From Stappia sp. BW2 (GTDB lineage Bacteria > Pseudomonadota > Alphaproteobacteria > Rhizobiales > Stappiaceae): 64,000 nucleotides of DNA. The notes below the pieces were generated by a model. It saw only the letters and a program-made list of their open reading frames with translations, ran no database searches and had not been told where the DNA came from. The stretch is taken from the NCBI RefSeq assembly GCF_008107695.1, contig NZ_VIRG01000066.1, forward strand, positions 62,001-126,000, given 5' to 3'. The translations under genes and the position numbers were made by a program. Below are positions 16,214-25,702 of this stretch, in pieces. Positions within the stretch are counted from its first letter, which is position 1. Each line of letters begins with the position of its first letter.

Positions 16214-18097
16214 ATGTTGCAGATTACGGACCTTACATATCGGATCGGAGATCGCCTCCTGATCGACAGAGCCAGCGTTACACTTCCCGGCAAGGCCAAG
16301 ACAGGTCTTGTCGGCCGAAATGGCGCCGGCAAATCAACGCTGTTCAAGATCATCACCGGAGATCTTTCCACCGAGACCGGCTTTGTGCAGATCCCGAAGC
16401 GTGCGCGCATCGGTCAGGTCGCGCAGGAAGCACCCGGCACGGAAGAAACCCTGATGGAAGTAGTGCTGGCCGCGGACAAGGAACGCAGCCAATTGCTCGC
16501 GGAAGCAGAAACGCAGACTGATCCGGAACGGATCGCCGAGATCCACACCCGGCTTGCCGACATTGGTGCGCACACGGCCGAGGCCAGGGCCGGCGCGATT
16601 TTGTCCGGTCTCGGATTTGACGCTGCCGCACAGCAGCGGCCCTGTTCATCCTTTTCCGGCGGATGGCGCATGCGTGTCGCCCTGGCAGCTGTCCTGTTTT
16701 CCGAACCTGACCTTCTGTTACTCGACGAGCCGACCAACTATCTCGATCTGGAAGGCACGATGTGGCTGGAGAACTATGTTGCCCGCTACCCGCATCAGGT
16801 GCTTCTGATCTCCCATGACAGAGACCTTCTGAACAAGGCCGTCGACAGCATCGTCCATCTGGACCGGGGCAAGATGACCTACTATTCCGGCGGGTATGAC
16901 AGTTTCGACCGGCAACGGCGCGAAGCGATGATCCTGGCCGAAAAGGCCAAGGAAAAGCAGGACGCCCAGCGCAAGCACATGCAGGCCTTTGTCGACCGGT
17001 TCCGCTACAAGGCCAGCAAGGCCCGGCAGGCTCAGTCCCGGCTGAAAATGCTGGAAAAGATGCAGCCCATAGCCGCCCTCACCGACGAGAGCAGCAAACC
17101 GATCCATTTCCCCGATCCGGAAAATCAGCTTGCCCCGCCCATCCTGAAACTGGAAGACGTGTCGACAGGCTATGGCGATACCAAGATCCTGTCTCGGTTG
17201 ACGCTGAACATCGACACCGATGATCGGATTGCTCTGCTGGGGGCCAACGGCAACGGCAAATCGACATTCGCCAAGCTGATTTCCGGTCGCCTGGGCGCCA
17301 TGGATGGCGAGATCACCAAGGCGTCGAAACTGAAGATCGCCTTTTTCGCCCAGCATCAGCTCGATGAGCTGAAACCGGCGGAAAATGCCGTCGCCCATGT
17401 ACGCACGTTGATGCAAGATGCGCCGGAGGCAAAGGTGCGGGCCCGCGTTGCACGCATGGGCCTTCCGACCGACCGGATGGACACGCCCGCGAAGGACCTG
17501 TCCGGCGGAGAAAAGGCGCGTCTGCTTTTAGGACTGGCAACCTTTGACGGTCCGCACCTGCTGATCCTCGACGAACCGACAAACCACCTCGATATCGACA
17601 GCCGTGAGGCGCTGGTGATGGCCCTGAATGACTTTCAGGGAGCTGTTGTCCTGATCAGCCACGACAGGCATCTCGTCGAAGCCTGCGCAGACCGGCTTTG
17701 GCTGGTGGCCGACGGCAAGGTGGAACCTTATGACGGCGACATGGAAGACTATCGTCGGCTGATCCTGCAGGGGCCCGAAGCGGTTCAGAAAGCCCGTGAC
17801 AAGGCCGCTGCGGAAGCCGACAAGGCAAATGCGCAGGAAAAACGCCGCGATGCTGCCGTCAAACGCGGACTTCTGAAACCGTTGAAACAGAAGATCGATG
17901 CCGCCGAAAAGGAAATGAAGCGCCTGCAGGACAAGATCGGCAAGCTGGACGATGCGCTTGCTGATCCGGAGTTCTTTACCAAAGACCCAGAGCGGGCCGC
18001 CAAGTTCGCCAAGGAACGGGCCTTCTGCGAGAAAAAGCTGATCAAGACCGAAGAGGACTGGCTCGAACTTTCCGCCGAATTCGAGGAGGCTTCCTGA
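16214..18097 (+). CDS. ABC-F family ATPase
   Basis: The 627-residue protein has two ATP-binding cassettes and no membrane domain, the ABC-F layout of Uup, EttA and YheS, which act on ribosomes. Walker A motifs are GRNGAGKST (about residue 38) and GANGNGKST (about 343). Signatures are FSGGWRMRVALA and LSGGEKARLLLG, and both Walker B motifs read DEPTNYLD or DEPTNHLD. The linker contains KARQAQSRLKMLEKM. The last 80 residues are a highly charged coiled coil, as in YheS and Uup. I took ATG 16214 (MLQITDLTYRIGDR), where homology begins. The stop overlaps the HAD start by one base, implying translational coupling. Confidence 0.93.
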   Translation: MLQITDLTYRIGDRLLIDRASVTLPGKAKTGLVGRNGAGKSTLFKIITGDLSTETGFVQIPKRARIGQVAQEAPGTEETLMEVVLAADKERSQLLAEAETQTDPERIAEIHTRLADIGAHTAEARAGAILSGLGFDAAAQQRPCSSFSGGWRMRVALAAVLFSEPDLLLLDEPTNYLDLEGTMWLENYVARYPHQVLLISHDRDLLNKAVDSIVHLDRGKMTYYSGGYDSFDRQRREAMILAEKAKEKQDAQRKHMQAFVDRFRYKASKARQAQSRLKMLEKMQPIAALTDESSKPIHFPDPENQLAPPILKLEDVSTGYGDTKILSRLTLNIDTDDRIALLGANGNGKSTFAKLISGRLGAMDGEITKASKLKIAFFAQHQLDELKPAENAVAHVRTLMQDAPEAKVRARVARMGLPTDRMDTPAKDLSGGEKARLLLGLATFDGPHLLILDEPTNHLDIDSREALVMALNDFQGAVVLISHDRHLVEACADRLWLVADGKVEPYDGDMEDYRRLILQGPEAVQKARDKAAAEADKANAQEKRRDAAVKRGLLKPLKQKIDAAEKEMKRLQDKIGKLDDALADPEFFTKDPERAAKFAKERAFCEKKLIKTEEDWLELSAEFEEAS

Positions 18098-18795
18098 TGG
18101 CCACGATCACGACACTCGGTTTCGATGCCGACGACACGCTCTGGCACAACGAACGGGTGTTCAGGCTGACGGAAGAACGCTTCGCGGCCCTGCTGGGCGA
18201 CTATACCGACAAGGCTCATCTGGCAGATCGCTTGCTGGCCGCAGAACGGCGTAATGTTCTGCATTACGGTTACGGTGTGAAGGGCTACACCCTTTCGATG
18301 ATCGAAACGGCGATCGAAGTGACAGACCGGCAGGTGCCTGCGGATGTCATCGCCGAGATCCTGGAAGCCGGGCGCGAAATGATGACACACCCGGTGGAAC
18401 CGCTTCCTTTCGTTGAAGAGACGCTGAAGACGGTGAAGTCGGCGTTCAAGCTGGTGCTGATCACCAAGGGCGATCTGTTCGACCAGGAGCGCAAGGTGAC
18501 AGCCTCCGGCCTTGACGTCTATTTCGATGCTATCGAGATCGTCTCGGAAAAAACGGACGAGACATACCGCTCCCTGTTTTCCCGCCACGGCAGCGGCCCT
18601 GGCGAGGCACTGATGGTTGGCAACTCGCTGAAGTCGGACATTCTGCCGGCTCTGGAGGCAGGTGCTTTTGGTGCCCATGTCCCCTATGAGCTTACCTGGG
18701 CGCTGGAAGAAGCGGATGAGCCCCGTGGTCACGACAGATTCTACCGGCTGGACCATATCGGCAAGCTGCCGCAATTGCTTGCTCGCCTGAGCTAA
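18097..18795 (+). CDS. HAD-superfamily phosphatase
   Basis: This 232-residue protein is a HAD hydrolase with an alpha-helical C1-type cap. Motif I is GFDADDTLWHNE (nucleophile Asp10, acid Asp12), motif II VLITKGD, motif III lysine in EKTDETY, and the motif IV area MVGNSLKSDILPA. It resembles pyrimidine 5'-nucleotidase YjjG and phosphoglycolate phosphatase relatives, but the substrate cannot be read. It starts inside the stop codon of the ABC-F gene (TGATG), so both are made from one message. Confidence 0.88.
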   Translation: MATITTLGFDADDTLWHNERVFRLTEERFAALLGDYTDKAHLADRLLAAERRNVLHYGYGVKGYTLSMIETAIEVTDRQVPADVIAEILEAGREMMTHPVEPLPFVEETLKTVKSAFKLVLITKGDLFDQERKVTASGLDVYFDAIEIVSEKTDETYRSLFSRHGSGPGEALMVGNSLKSDILPALEAGAFGAHVPYELTWALEEADEPRGHDRFYRLDHIGKLPQLLARLS

Positions 18796-18956
18796 TGCGG
18801 TGCGCCATGACGGAAAATTTCGGCTGAAGGCGAAGCCAATTAAATTCTGACGGGTTGTCGTAAGTGAACATTCAGAACCTGGCGGCACCTTGACGGTATA
18901 GCCGCCATTGCTTCCGAAAGGTTCGATTATTCGCACGCTTCAAATCAGGATATGCA

Positions 18957-20210
18957 ATGCCTCTCTCCAGAACCGTCACGCTTTTCCTTGGTGCAACTGC
19001 ACTCGTGGTTGCCCCTTCCCTTTCCCCGGATGTACCTCAGCTTTCTTTCCACGTGGACAAGGCCTTTGCCAAGAATGGCAATGGTGGCGGGAATGGAAAC
19101 GGCGGTGGTGGCAATGGAAACTCCGGCGGAAATGGCAACGGCGGCGGTAACAAGGGCAATTCCGGCAACAAGGGCAACAGCGGCAACGCCAACCGGGGTG
19201 GCAACTCCGCTTCCAACGGCAACAAGGGACTTGGGATATTCAACCGCGGCAACGGTTCAAAGCAGGCCAAATCGAACAATGGCAACGGGAATGGAAAAGG
19301 CCTCGGGGGCTTTCTGAATTCCGTTTTCGGCACCCAGAATTCAAAAAATTCCGGCAAGCGTCACACCGTCTCAAGGGGCAAGAGCGCTACGACGAGCCAC
19401 CGGCTTCCCAAGGCCGAGCGGGCGACGCTGGCGAGTATTGCGGTAACCCCGCAGGCAAGCCCCGCCGGTAAACCGAAGAACTTCAATGCCAAGCTCGGCC
19501 GGCTTAATTCCCTGAACCGGAATTACCACGCCTATCTCAATTCCAACGACCCGCATCTGTCCGCCATCCAGGCCTATATTAACGACAGCCTCGCCTACGA
19601 GCAGCTCTCCGCAGATTTGCAGGGTCTCGAACAGAACTTTCTGACGGCTCGCACCTTTTTCGAAGGACAGTTGCAGGATGTGGAAAGCTTTGATGGCTTT
19701 GCCTACGAAGATCTCACGTCTCAACAGCTTGAAGACCGGCTTGCGGAACTTGAAAGCCTCGATCCGACCGGTTTGACGGAAAGCGAGCTGACCGCTCTCG
19801 AAACCGAAAAACGGACGCTTGAAAACGCACTGCAAAGCGACGCCTATTCGGATTTCAAAACGGCTGAAAGCCAATATCAAACGGGAAAGACCACCCAGGA
19901 CACACTTTCCGAAGATATCTCTGACACAGCGCTTGAAGACGCTCTGCTTGCGATGGCAAACGAGAACCGTGTCCGCGAATATGGCGACGACTACGTCGAC
20001 GAGGAAATGCTCGATTGGGCCAAGCAAGTTCTCGGTGTTGGCGACTATGTCGGAAAGATTGATGAAATCCGCGAGGCGACCGAAGCCCCGGACGAGGGCG
20101 AAGACCCTCTTGATCCCGATGAAACCGCCAACGCCGGCGACGACCAGAACGGACCAGACGGGTCAGACACCGATCCGGATGAGTTGCGCCTGATCTCGAC
20201 TTCCAACTAG
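18957..20210 (+). CDS. Exported Asn/Gly-rich low-complexity protein of unknown function
   Basis: I do not recognise the family. The 417-residue protein has a signal peptide (residues 1-38, ending DKAFA). Residues 39-135 consist almost only of Asn, Gly, Ser and Lys in NGNGGG and GNKGNSG units. A basic linker (about 135-180) leads to a helical, probably coiled-coil part (185-370) with LSADLQGLEQNFLTARTFFE. A strongly acidic Asp/Glu/Pro/Asn tail (375-417) ends LRLISTSN. The layout suggests a surface or extracellular protein with a flexible, possibly aggregating or ice/polysaccharide-adhering segment, which is inference. The start has AGGAT seven bases upstream. Codon use in the repeats varies (AAT/AAC, GGC/GGT), arguing against recent tandem duplication. 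Confidence 0.8.
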   Translation: MPLSRTVTLFLGATALVVAPSLSPDVPQLSFHVDKAFAKNGNGGGNGNGGGGNGNSGGNGNGGGNKGNSGNKGNSGNANRGGNSASNGNKGLGIFNRGNGSKQAKSNNGNGNGKGLGGFLNSVFGTQNSKNSGKRHTVSRGKSATTSHRLPKAERATLASIAVTPQASPAGKPKNFNAKLGRLNSLNRNYHAYLNSNDPHLSAIQAYINDSLAYEQLSADLQGLEQNFLTARTFFEGQLQDVESFDGFAYEDLTSQQLEDRLAELESLDPTGLTESELTALETEKRTLENALQSDAYSDFKTAESQYQTGKTTQDTLSEDISDTALEDALLAMANENRVREYGDDYVDEEMLDWAKQVLGVGDYVGKIDEIREATEAPDEGEDPLDPDETANAGDDQNGPDGSDTDPDELRLISTSN

Positions 20211-20233
20211 TTCAATGAAGTGGGGCGACATTT

Positions 20234-20626
20234 TCAGTCTTTCTGTTCGACAGGACCGCCCTGCTCTACCCAATCTGCAAAACCGTCTTTCAGGTGTGCG
20301 GCCTCAAACCCCATATCCTGAAGCATCGCGACCGTGAGCGCAGAGCGCCAGCCTGCGGCGCAATGGAAGATGAAGCGTTTGTTCTGTGAGAAGACCTCCT
20401 TGTGATAGGGGCTCTCCGGATCTACCCAAAATTCGATCATGCCGCGTGGGCAATGAACACTTCCGGGAATGAAACCAAGTTTCTGACGCTCGCGCACATC
20501 TCGCAGGTCGATGAAGACGACATCGGGGTCTTCCACCAGCGCAATGGCAGCATCGGTGTCGACTTCCTCAATCCGGGCTCTGGCGTTGGCAACCATATCC
20601 GCCGAGGACATTTTCAGTTTCTTCAT
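20234..20626 (-). CDS. Rhodanese-like sulfurtransferase
   Basis: The 130-residue protein is a single rhodanese domain. FIDLRDVRERQKLGFIPGSV is the first conserved motif, and FHCAAGWRSALTVAMLQDMG carries the active-site loop with Cys89. Single-domain rhodaneses transfer sulfane sulfur to acceptors such as cyanide or thiols. The start at 20626 follows GGAGGAAAG; the ATG at 20650 lies inside the region upstream of that site. It converges on the Asn/Gly-rich gene and lies downstream of holC on the same strand, 85 bases away. Confidence 0.92.
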   Translation of the reverse strand: MKKLKMSSADMVANARARIEEVDTDAAIALVEDPDVVFIDLRDVRERQKLGFIPGSVHCPRGMIEFWVDPESPYHKEVFSQNKRFIFHCAAGWRSALTVAMLQDMGFEAAHLKDGFADWVEQGGPVEQKD

Positions 20627-20711
20627 GAGACTTTCCTCCACTGCCGGCAACGCGCAGCAACACGGCCGATCTTATCCTAAAATGCTCATTCACCGCCGGC
20701 GCCGTTTCAGC

Positions 20712-21164
20712 CTAGGCCTTGCGTTCCCAGCCGCCGGCTTCGGTCTGTTGCCAGTAAGCGATTTCGAAGCCTTCCGCCTTGGCGTCTTTCCAGCGGCTAC
20801 GCGCTTCCTGCACGGCGTCGGTGTCGTTGCCGTCAAACATGTAGATTGCGCGTTTGTAGCCGCTCAGCGCGGGTGGCGTGGCCCTGTCGACCAGAAACCT
20901 CACATCGGCTTCGTTCGGATTATCCTGATCTGACGTGAGATAAATCGGCTGGTGTTCGGCAAACCCGTCTGCCTTGGTACCGTGCGGTAGAAACCCGTCG
21001 TCCGCAAAGGTCCACAAATGGGCATCCAGAGCACTGCATCGCTCTGCGGTTCCTGTCTGGACAACGACCTTCCAGTCCCGTTCCAGGCACTTTTGCAAAA
21101 GCTGCGGCAGCGCCATTTCCAGCGGCTTGTGCAAAAGGTGATAAAATACAACTTCAACGCTCAT
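20712..21164 (-). CDS. holC: DNA polymerase III chi subunit
   Basis: The 150-residue protein matches HolC, which links the clamp loader of DNA polymerase III to single-strand binding protein. The family start VEVVFYHLLHKPLEMALPQL, the core WKVVVQTGTAERCSALDAHLW, FLPHGTK, QPIYLTSDQDNPNEA and the end of the Rossmann-like fold (GYKRAIYMFDG) are visible. In alphaproteobacteria holC commonly lies next to pepA, and pepA is here on the same strand 519 bases upstream, with a small plus-strand gene between. Confidence 0.93.
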   Translation of the reverse strand: MSVEVVFYHLLHKPLEMALPQLLQKCLERDWKVVVQTGTAERCSALDAHLWTFADDGFLPHGTKADGFAEHQPIYLTSDQDNPNEADVRFLVDRATPPALSGYKRAIYMFDGNDTDAVQEARSRWKDAKAEGFEIAYWQQTEAGGWERKA

Positions 21165-21362
21165 GCTTGACCCTGTTTCGACGCTTCATTTGCACTTTCG
21201 CTTCCCGTTATCCACTGGCCTACCGGAATGTGGTGCAGGCCTGCAACACCCGTGTGTCCAAATTCCCCCAGGGAACAACATGACATGGACAGGCCACAAG
21301 ACTCGTATCATTAACCCTTCGAAAATGTCGATTGGCTAGGTTTGTCTCCGGGGACGATCCAA

Positions 21363-21398
21363 TGATCAGCTGATTTGGCCATGGATCAGTAATTTGGC
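21363..21398. repeat. Imperfect tandem repeat upstream of a small gene
   Basis: GATCAGCTGATTTGGC (21364-21379) is repeated as GATCAGTAATTTGGC (21384-21398) with a 20-base period, close to two DNA turns. It begins about 80 bases upstream of the 38-codon gene. It could be a paired regulator site; nothing beyond the repeat supports this. Confidence 0.45.
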
Positions 21399-21442
21399 TG
21401 GTGACCGGGTTTCGGGAGTCAGCGCAAAAGGGGATTTGGTGA

Positions 21443-21559
21443 ATGCTTGCGCGTGTCGTTGTGTTTTTTGCGTTGGTTGCTGTCGTTGCAGGCGCGACAC
21501 TGGGTATCGGTCTTCTGGTGGAACCGGCAACGGCTTGCCAGACCTACAAGACCTGCTGA
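21443..21559 (+). CDS. 38-residue hydrophobic small protein
   Basis: A 38-codon gene begins at ATG 21443 and ends at TGA 21557. The product starts MLARVVVFFALVAVVAGA, has one hydrophobic helix (about residues 3-26), and ends VEPATACQTYKTC with two cysteines five apart. The ending ATA-C could be a signal-peptide or lipoprotein-like cleavage region, but no clear lipobox is present. GGGGATTTGGTGA precedes the start. A strong terminator follows 23 bases after the stop, which together with the ribosome binding site supports a real gene. I know no family for it. Confidence 0.62.
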   Translation: MLARVVVFFALVAVVAGATLGIGLLVEPATACQTYKTC

Positions 21560-21582
21560 TCCAGGGTCGACAGTCTATTTCG

Positions 21583-21612
21583 AAAAACCCGCCTTTTACG
21601 GCGGGTTTTTCT
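21583..21612. terminator. Bidirectional rho-independent terminator
   Basis: AAAAACCCGCC (21583-21593) pairs perfectly with GGCGGGTTTTT (21600-21610) across a 6-base loop. The A-run and T-run flanks let it end both the small plus-strand gene and the minus-strand pepA message. Confidence 0.93.
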
Positions 21613-21683
21613 TTGCCTTCGTCGGGGATGAAACTCGATGCGGCCCTTCCTGCAAAGACAACAGGAAGGGCGCAAGGTTGGTC

Positions 21684-23183
21684 TCAGCCTTCGTAGTGGT
21701 CTGCGACAAGCTGGTTCAGTAGACGAACGCCGTAGCCTGACGCCCAGCTCTGGCAGATATCGTCTTTCGGCGCCCCAAATGCGGTTCCTGCAATGTCCAG
21801 ATGCGCCCAGGGCACGTCGTTTGTGAAACGCTGCAGGAACTGGGCAGCGGTGATGGATCCGGCCCAGCGGCCACCGGTGTTCTTGACGTCCGCGTTGGGC
21901 GTGTCGATGATCTTGTCATATTCCTTGGACAGTGGCAGGCGCCAAAGCGGTTCACCGCTTGCCTTGGCAGATGCCAGCAACTTGTCAGCAAGTCCATCAT
22001 CGTTGGAGAAAAGCCCGGCATTGAGATTGCCGAGCGCAACGAGAACCGCACCGGTAAGCGTCGCCAGATCGATCATGATCGCAGGATTGTATTTCTGCTG
22101 AGTGTACCAGAGCGCATCTGCCAGGACCAAACGGCCTTCAGCATCCGTATTCAGGATCTCTATGGTGGTTCCGGACATGGCGGTGACAATGTCGCCGGGG
22201 CGTTGCGCATTGCCGTCCGGCATGTTTTCGACGAGACCTATGATGCCGATCACGTTTGCCTTGGCCTTGCGGCCCGCAATCGCATGCATGGCGCCGACGA
22301 CGGCAGCAGCGCCACCCATATCGCCTTTCATCTCCTCCATGCCCGCGGCCGGCTTGATGGAAATGCCACCGGTGTCGAACACCACGCCCTTCCCAACGAA
22401 AGCGACAGGAGCGTCCCCCTTCTTGCCGCCATTCCAGCGCATCACGGCCAGTTGGGGCGGGCGGGTGGAGCCCTGGGCAACCCCAAGCAAGGCCGCCATC
22501 TTCAACTTCTTCATTTCCTTTTCGCCGAGCACCTCGACTTCGACACCTAACGCCTCCAGCTCCTTGGCTTTGGCGGCAAACTCTACAGGCCCCAGCACGT
22601 TTGCAGGCTCATTCACGAGTTCACGGGCCAGAATCACACCGTCGGCAATAGCCTCTGCAGATGACCAGGCTTTTTTCGACACCTTCGGATCGGCAACGGA
22701 CAGTGTCACCTTCATATTCCTGGGCTTGTCATCGTCTTTCTTGACAGTCTTGTAGGTGTCGAAGGCGTAGGCGCGGAGCTTTGTGCCCATGGCAAATTCG
22801 GCTGCCGCTGCGCCGGACGGGTCCACAGAATCCGGCAGGTCCAGAAGCACTGTTGCTGCCTCGGCTTTTGTTTTCTGCAGCTCGGCAAAGACCACGCCGC
22901 CGAAAGCCCGCCAGTCATCGCCGGTCAACTCCGCAGCATCGCCGACACCAAAAACAATCAGGCGGTCGAGACCCGACCCGGCGGGCGCGACCAGATCGAG
23001 ACTTGTCTTTTTCTTTCCTGAAAAACCTGCGATCCCGGCAGGACGCTGCAAGCCGCCCTCGATGCCCGCAACAACCTCCCCTGCAACCGTGCCCAGGCTG
23101 AGGTCGGTCCCGGCCAGGATTACGGCCACTCCGCCTTGCGGCGCCTCAGCCTTGGAGAAATTCAGTTTTGCAAGCTTGGTCAT
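21684..23183 (-). CDS. pepA: Leucyl aminopeptidase (M17, cytosol aminopeptidase)
   Basis: The 499-residue enzyme removes N-terminal amino acids from peptides using two metal ions. The M17 signature [14 protein letters not shown] is intact. Further metal and catalytic blocks are [35 protein letters not shown] and the lead-in [24 protein letters not shown]. The poorly conserved N-terminal regulatory domain spans about 1-170. Length is normal. PepA can also bind DNA in E. coli, not predictable here. It is divergent from lptF, with a 236-base intergenic region. Confidence 0.97.
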   Translation of the reverse strand: MTKLAKLNFSKAEAPQGGVAVILAGTDLSLGTVAGEVVAGIEGGLQRPAGIAGFSGKKKTSLDLVAPAGSGLDRLIVFGVGDAAELTGDDWRAFGGVVFAELQKTKAEAATVLLDLPDSVDPSGAAAAEFAMGTKLRAYAFDTYKTVKKDDDKPRNMKVTLSVADPKVSKKAWSSAEAIADGVILARELVNEPANVLGPVEFAAKAKELEALGVEVEVLGEKEMKKLKMAALLGVAQGSTRPPQLAVMRWNGGKKGDAPVAFVGKGVVFDTGGISIKPAAGMEEMKGDMGGAAAVVGAMHAIAGRKAKANVIGIIGLVENMPDGNAQRPGDIVTAMSGTTIEILNTDAEGRLVLADALWYTQQKYNPAIMIDLATLTGAVLVALGNLNAGLFSNDDGLADKLLASAKASGEPLWRLPLSKEYDKIIDTPNADVKNTGGRWAGSITAAQFLQRFTNDVPWAHLDIAGTAFGAPKDDICQSWASGYGVRLLNQLVADHYEG

Positions 23184-23312
23184 GCTTCGGTCCTGTTGGT
23201 TTTCTGGTTGGAGCAGTTGGGCGGTGGAAAGAAAAAGCGCCCTATCCCCTGAATTGTGATTTTCCTGTCAAAGCATGGGGTTTCCACAGCTTTTCGGCAA
23301 GAGCAGCAAAAA

Positions 23313-23330
23313 TTAATGTATATTAACCAT
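23313..23330. promoter_or_regulatory. A+T-rich promoter region of lptF with a CtrA-like half site
   Basis: TTAATGTATATTAACCAT contains two TTAA blocks and the CtrA-like octamer TTAACCAT (23323-23330). The spacing between the TTAA blocks is six, not the canonical seven, so CtrA binding is doubtful. It lies about 90 bases upstream of lptF. Confidence 0.25.
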
Positions 23331-23419
23331 TCTTATTCATGGGCCATTCACCACATTCCGTGTTATTCGGTCCCAGGCCGATTATCGTCATTTTTGCAGG
23401 GACATGTACCGGCACTGTT

Positions 23420-24607
23420 ATGAAAACGCTTGAACGTTACATCATTCGCCGGACCGCTTATGCTTTCACCCTCACGATTGCAGCGATGACGGGTGTGGTC
23501 TGGGCAACCCAGGCCCTGCGACAACTGGACCTTGTGACCTCCAAGGGTCAGACCATCGTCCAGTTCATCGGCATTACGATGCTTGCCCTGCCCTTCCTGA
23601 TCGTCATTGTTGCCCCGTTCGCCCTGATGATCGCCCTGATCCTCGTTCTCAACTCCCTGTCCGGAGACAGCGAGCTCATTGTCATTGACGCCAGCGGCGG
23701 CTCCAGGTTTCTTGTTCTGAAGCCGGTCATGCTCTTCGCCTTCGTGGTCATGCTGCTGACCGCCAGTATGTCGCTCTATGTGGCTCCGGCAGGCTTGGCC
23801 CAGCTGCGCACCGAAATCACGCGCGTGCGCGCGGATCTTGTCGCCAATATTGTCAAGCCTGGCCGCTTCATCACAGTCGAGGATGGTCTGACTTTCCATA
23901 TCCGCAACCGCTCCGGCCAAGGCACCCTTGACGGTCTCTTGATGCACGACACGCGTGATCCGGAGACGGCCTTTACCTATCAGGCCGACACCGGCCAAAT
24001 CGTGGAGGCCTCGGACCGCACGCTGCTCGTGATGCAGAACGGTACGATCCAAAGACGTCCGAAACAGCAGGGCGATATTTCTATCGTTCGTTTCCAGTCC
24101 TATGCGTTCGATCTTTCAAATCTCATCCCGGAAGCCGGTGAGCCTGTCTTCAAGGCAAGTGAGCGAAGCACCCTGAATTTGATGTCGCCGGGCAGGCACG
24201 ACGAATACGCGCTGAAGAATCCGGACAAACTGGTGCAGGAACTGCACGAACGCTTCAGTCAGCCGCTTTATTGCCTGGCCTTTGGCCTGATCGTATTCGC
24301 GTTTCTGGGCAAGGCCAGGACCACGCGCCAAGGCCGCGGGTTTGCCGTGCTTGGTGCGATTTGCTCCTGTGTGCTATTGCGAACGACCGGCTTCGGCGTT
24401 ACCGCAATTTCGGGCGGTTCCACTGCGCTTCTCAGCCTGCTGTATATCGTTCCGGTTTCCGGTGCCGTGCTTGCGCTTATCTCGATTTTCCGGGAGCAAG
24501 GTGGCTCGCAGCCACGTTGGCTCACCGATATGCAGCATTCCGTTCAGGATAAACTCGACGCTCTGAGCGACCGTTTCCACGGACGCAAACCAGGGGGTGT
24601 CGCATGA
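23420..24607 (+). CDS. lptF: LPS export ABC transporter permease LptF
   Basis: LptF is one of two membrane subunits of the LptB2FG transporter that drives lipopolysaccharide out of the inner membrane. The 395-residue protein has the YjgP/YjgQ layout: helices near 14-36, 50-85 and 100-120, a periplasmic beta-jellyroll (about 130-270), then three C-terminal helices. The start ERYIIRRTAYAFTLT and QPLYCLAFGLIVFAFLGKART are family features. I chose ATG 23420 because the family begins there, although the ribosome binding site is weak. Its last four bases overlap lptG, and lptD follows directly, so the three are co-expressed. Confidence 0.95.
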   Translation: MKTLERYIIRRTAYAFTLTIAAMTGVVWATQALRQLDLVTSKGQTIVQFIGITMLALPFLIVIVAPFALMIALILVLNSLSGDSELIVIDASGGSRFLVLKPVMLFAFVVMLLTASMSLYVAPAGLAQLRTEITRVRADLVANIVKPGRFITVEDGLTFHIRNRSGQGTLDGLLMHDTRDPETAFTYQADTGQIVEASDRTLLVMQNGTIQRRPKQQGDISIVRFQSYAFDLSNLIPEAGEPVFKASERSTLNLMSPGRHDEYALKNPDKLVQELHERFSQPLYCLAFGLIVFAFLGKARTTRQGRGFAVLGAICSCVLLRTTGFGVTAISGGSTALLSLLYIVPVSGAVLALISIFREQGGSQPRWLTDMQHSVQDKLDALSDRFHGRKPGGVA

Positions 24608-25698
24608 TCCTGGGACGGACACTATCGCTCTATTTTTCCGGGCGATTTCTGAAAGCCATTCTCGGACTCTTCCTGTTTGCGGCGGTTCTGATCTATCTGT
24701 TCGACGTTCTGGAACTGGTGCGGCGCGGCGGTGACCGAGAAGGATTTTCGGTCTTGCGCGTCGCTATGATTTCCGCGCTCAGGGTGCCGCTGCTTCTGGA
24801 GCAGGTCATTCCCTTCACCGTCCTCTTCGGGGCCATCGCTGCCTTCGTAACGCTGAGCCGAGCGCTTGAGCTCGTGGTTGCACGTGCTTCTGGCATTTCG
24901 GTCTGGCAGTTTTCTCTTCCAGCGATCCTGGTCGGGATCATCCTCGGCATCCTGTCCATCACGGTCTACAACCCCGCCGCTGTCTGGTTTCAGCAGAAAT
25001 CAGACGAAGCAGCCGCCGGGCTGTTTGGTTCGGAACAGAGTTTCCTGCTGCAATCCTCAAACGACGTCTGGGTACGCCAGGATGGCCTTGACGGGGAATC
25101 GGTGCTGCTTGCGAAGCGATTGCTGGAAGGGGGCACGCTACTGAAGGGTGTCACCATTTTCACCTTCGACAAGGATGGCACTTTCCGCGAGCGTATCGAG
25201 GCTGATGAAGCACGGCTTGGAGACCAGATCTGGTATCTGGACAATGCCATCGTCTATACGACCGAACAGGATCCACAGCCTTACGGGCAGTATCAGATCA
25301 GCACTTTCCTGACAGCAACTGAAGTTCGCGAGAGCATCGGCTCGCCCGAATCGATCTCGTTCTGGAATTTGCCGCGTTTCATCGAATTGGCCAGAAACGC
25401 AGGGTTACCTGCTTACAGGTACAATTTGCAGTATCAGACTCTGCTCGCACGCCCGCTTCTTTTAGTCGCTATGATTTTAATAGCAGCCGCGGTTTCCCTT
25501 AAAGTTTCGAGGTTTGGCGGATTGGGAAGTATGATTCTGGGTGGAATCCTGTCCGGGTTCGTGCTTTACGTTCTAACCGAACTTGCCAAGGACTTCGGGG
25601 GCGCCGGTATTGTCCCTCCCTTGGTGGCGGCATGGGCGCCGGGAATATTTGGAGTACTCATGGGTTTGACAATTCTCTTGAATCAGGAAGACGGATAA
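24604..25698 (+). CDS. lptG: LPS export ABC transporter permease LptG
   Basis: The 364-residue partner of LptF has the same plan: three N-terminal membrane helices (FSGRFLKAILGLFLFAAVLIYL near 10-32, others near 60-110), a periplasmic jellyroll, and three C-terminal helices ending in LMGLTILLNQEDG. IRRGG-like cytoplasmic turns in the VLELVRRGGDREG region contact the ATPase LptB in known structures. It starts within the end of lptF (ATGA overlap) and ends four bases before lptD. lptB is not in the window. Confidence 0.95.
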   Translation: MILGRTLSLYFSGRFLKAILGLFLFAAVLIYLFDVLELVRRGGDREGFSVLRVAMISALRVPLLLEQVIPFTVLFGAIAAFVTLSRALELVVARASGISVWQFSLPAILVGIILGILSITVYNPAAVWFQQKSDEAAAGLFGSEQSFLLQSSNDVWVRQDGLDGESVLLAKRLLEGGTLLKGVTIFTFDKDGTFRERIEADEARLGDQIWYLDNAIVYTTEQDPQPYGQYQISTFLTATEVRESIGSPESISFWNLPRFIELARNAGLPAYRYNLQYQTLLARPLLLVAMILIAAAVSLKVSRFGGLGSMILGGILSGFVLYVLTELAKDFGGAGIVPPLVAAWAPGIFGVLMGLTILLNQEDG

Positions 25699-25702
25699 AG
25701 CG

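Noticed and set aside
23313..23326. Fourth CtrA box in front of lptF
   Set aside because: The two TTAA blocks are six, not seven, bases apart, so it does not match the consensus; kept only as a weak site.
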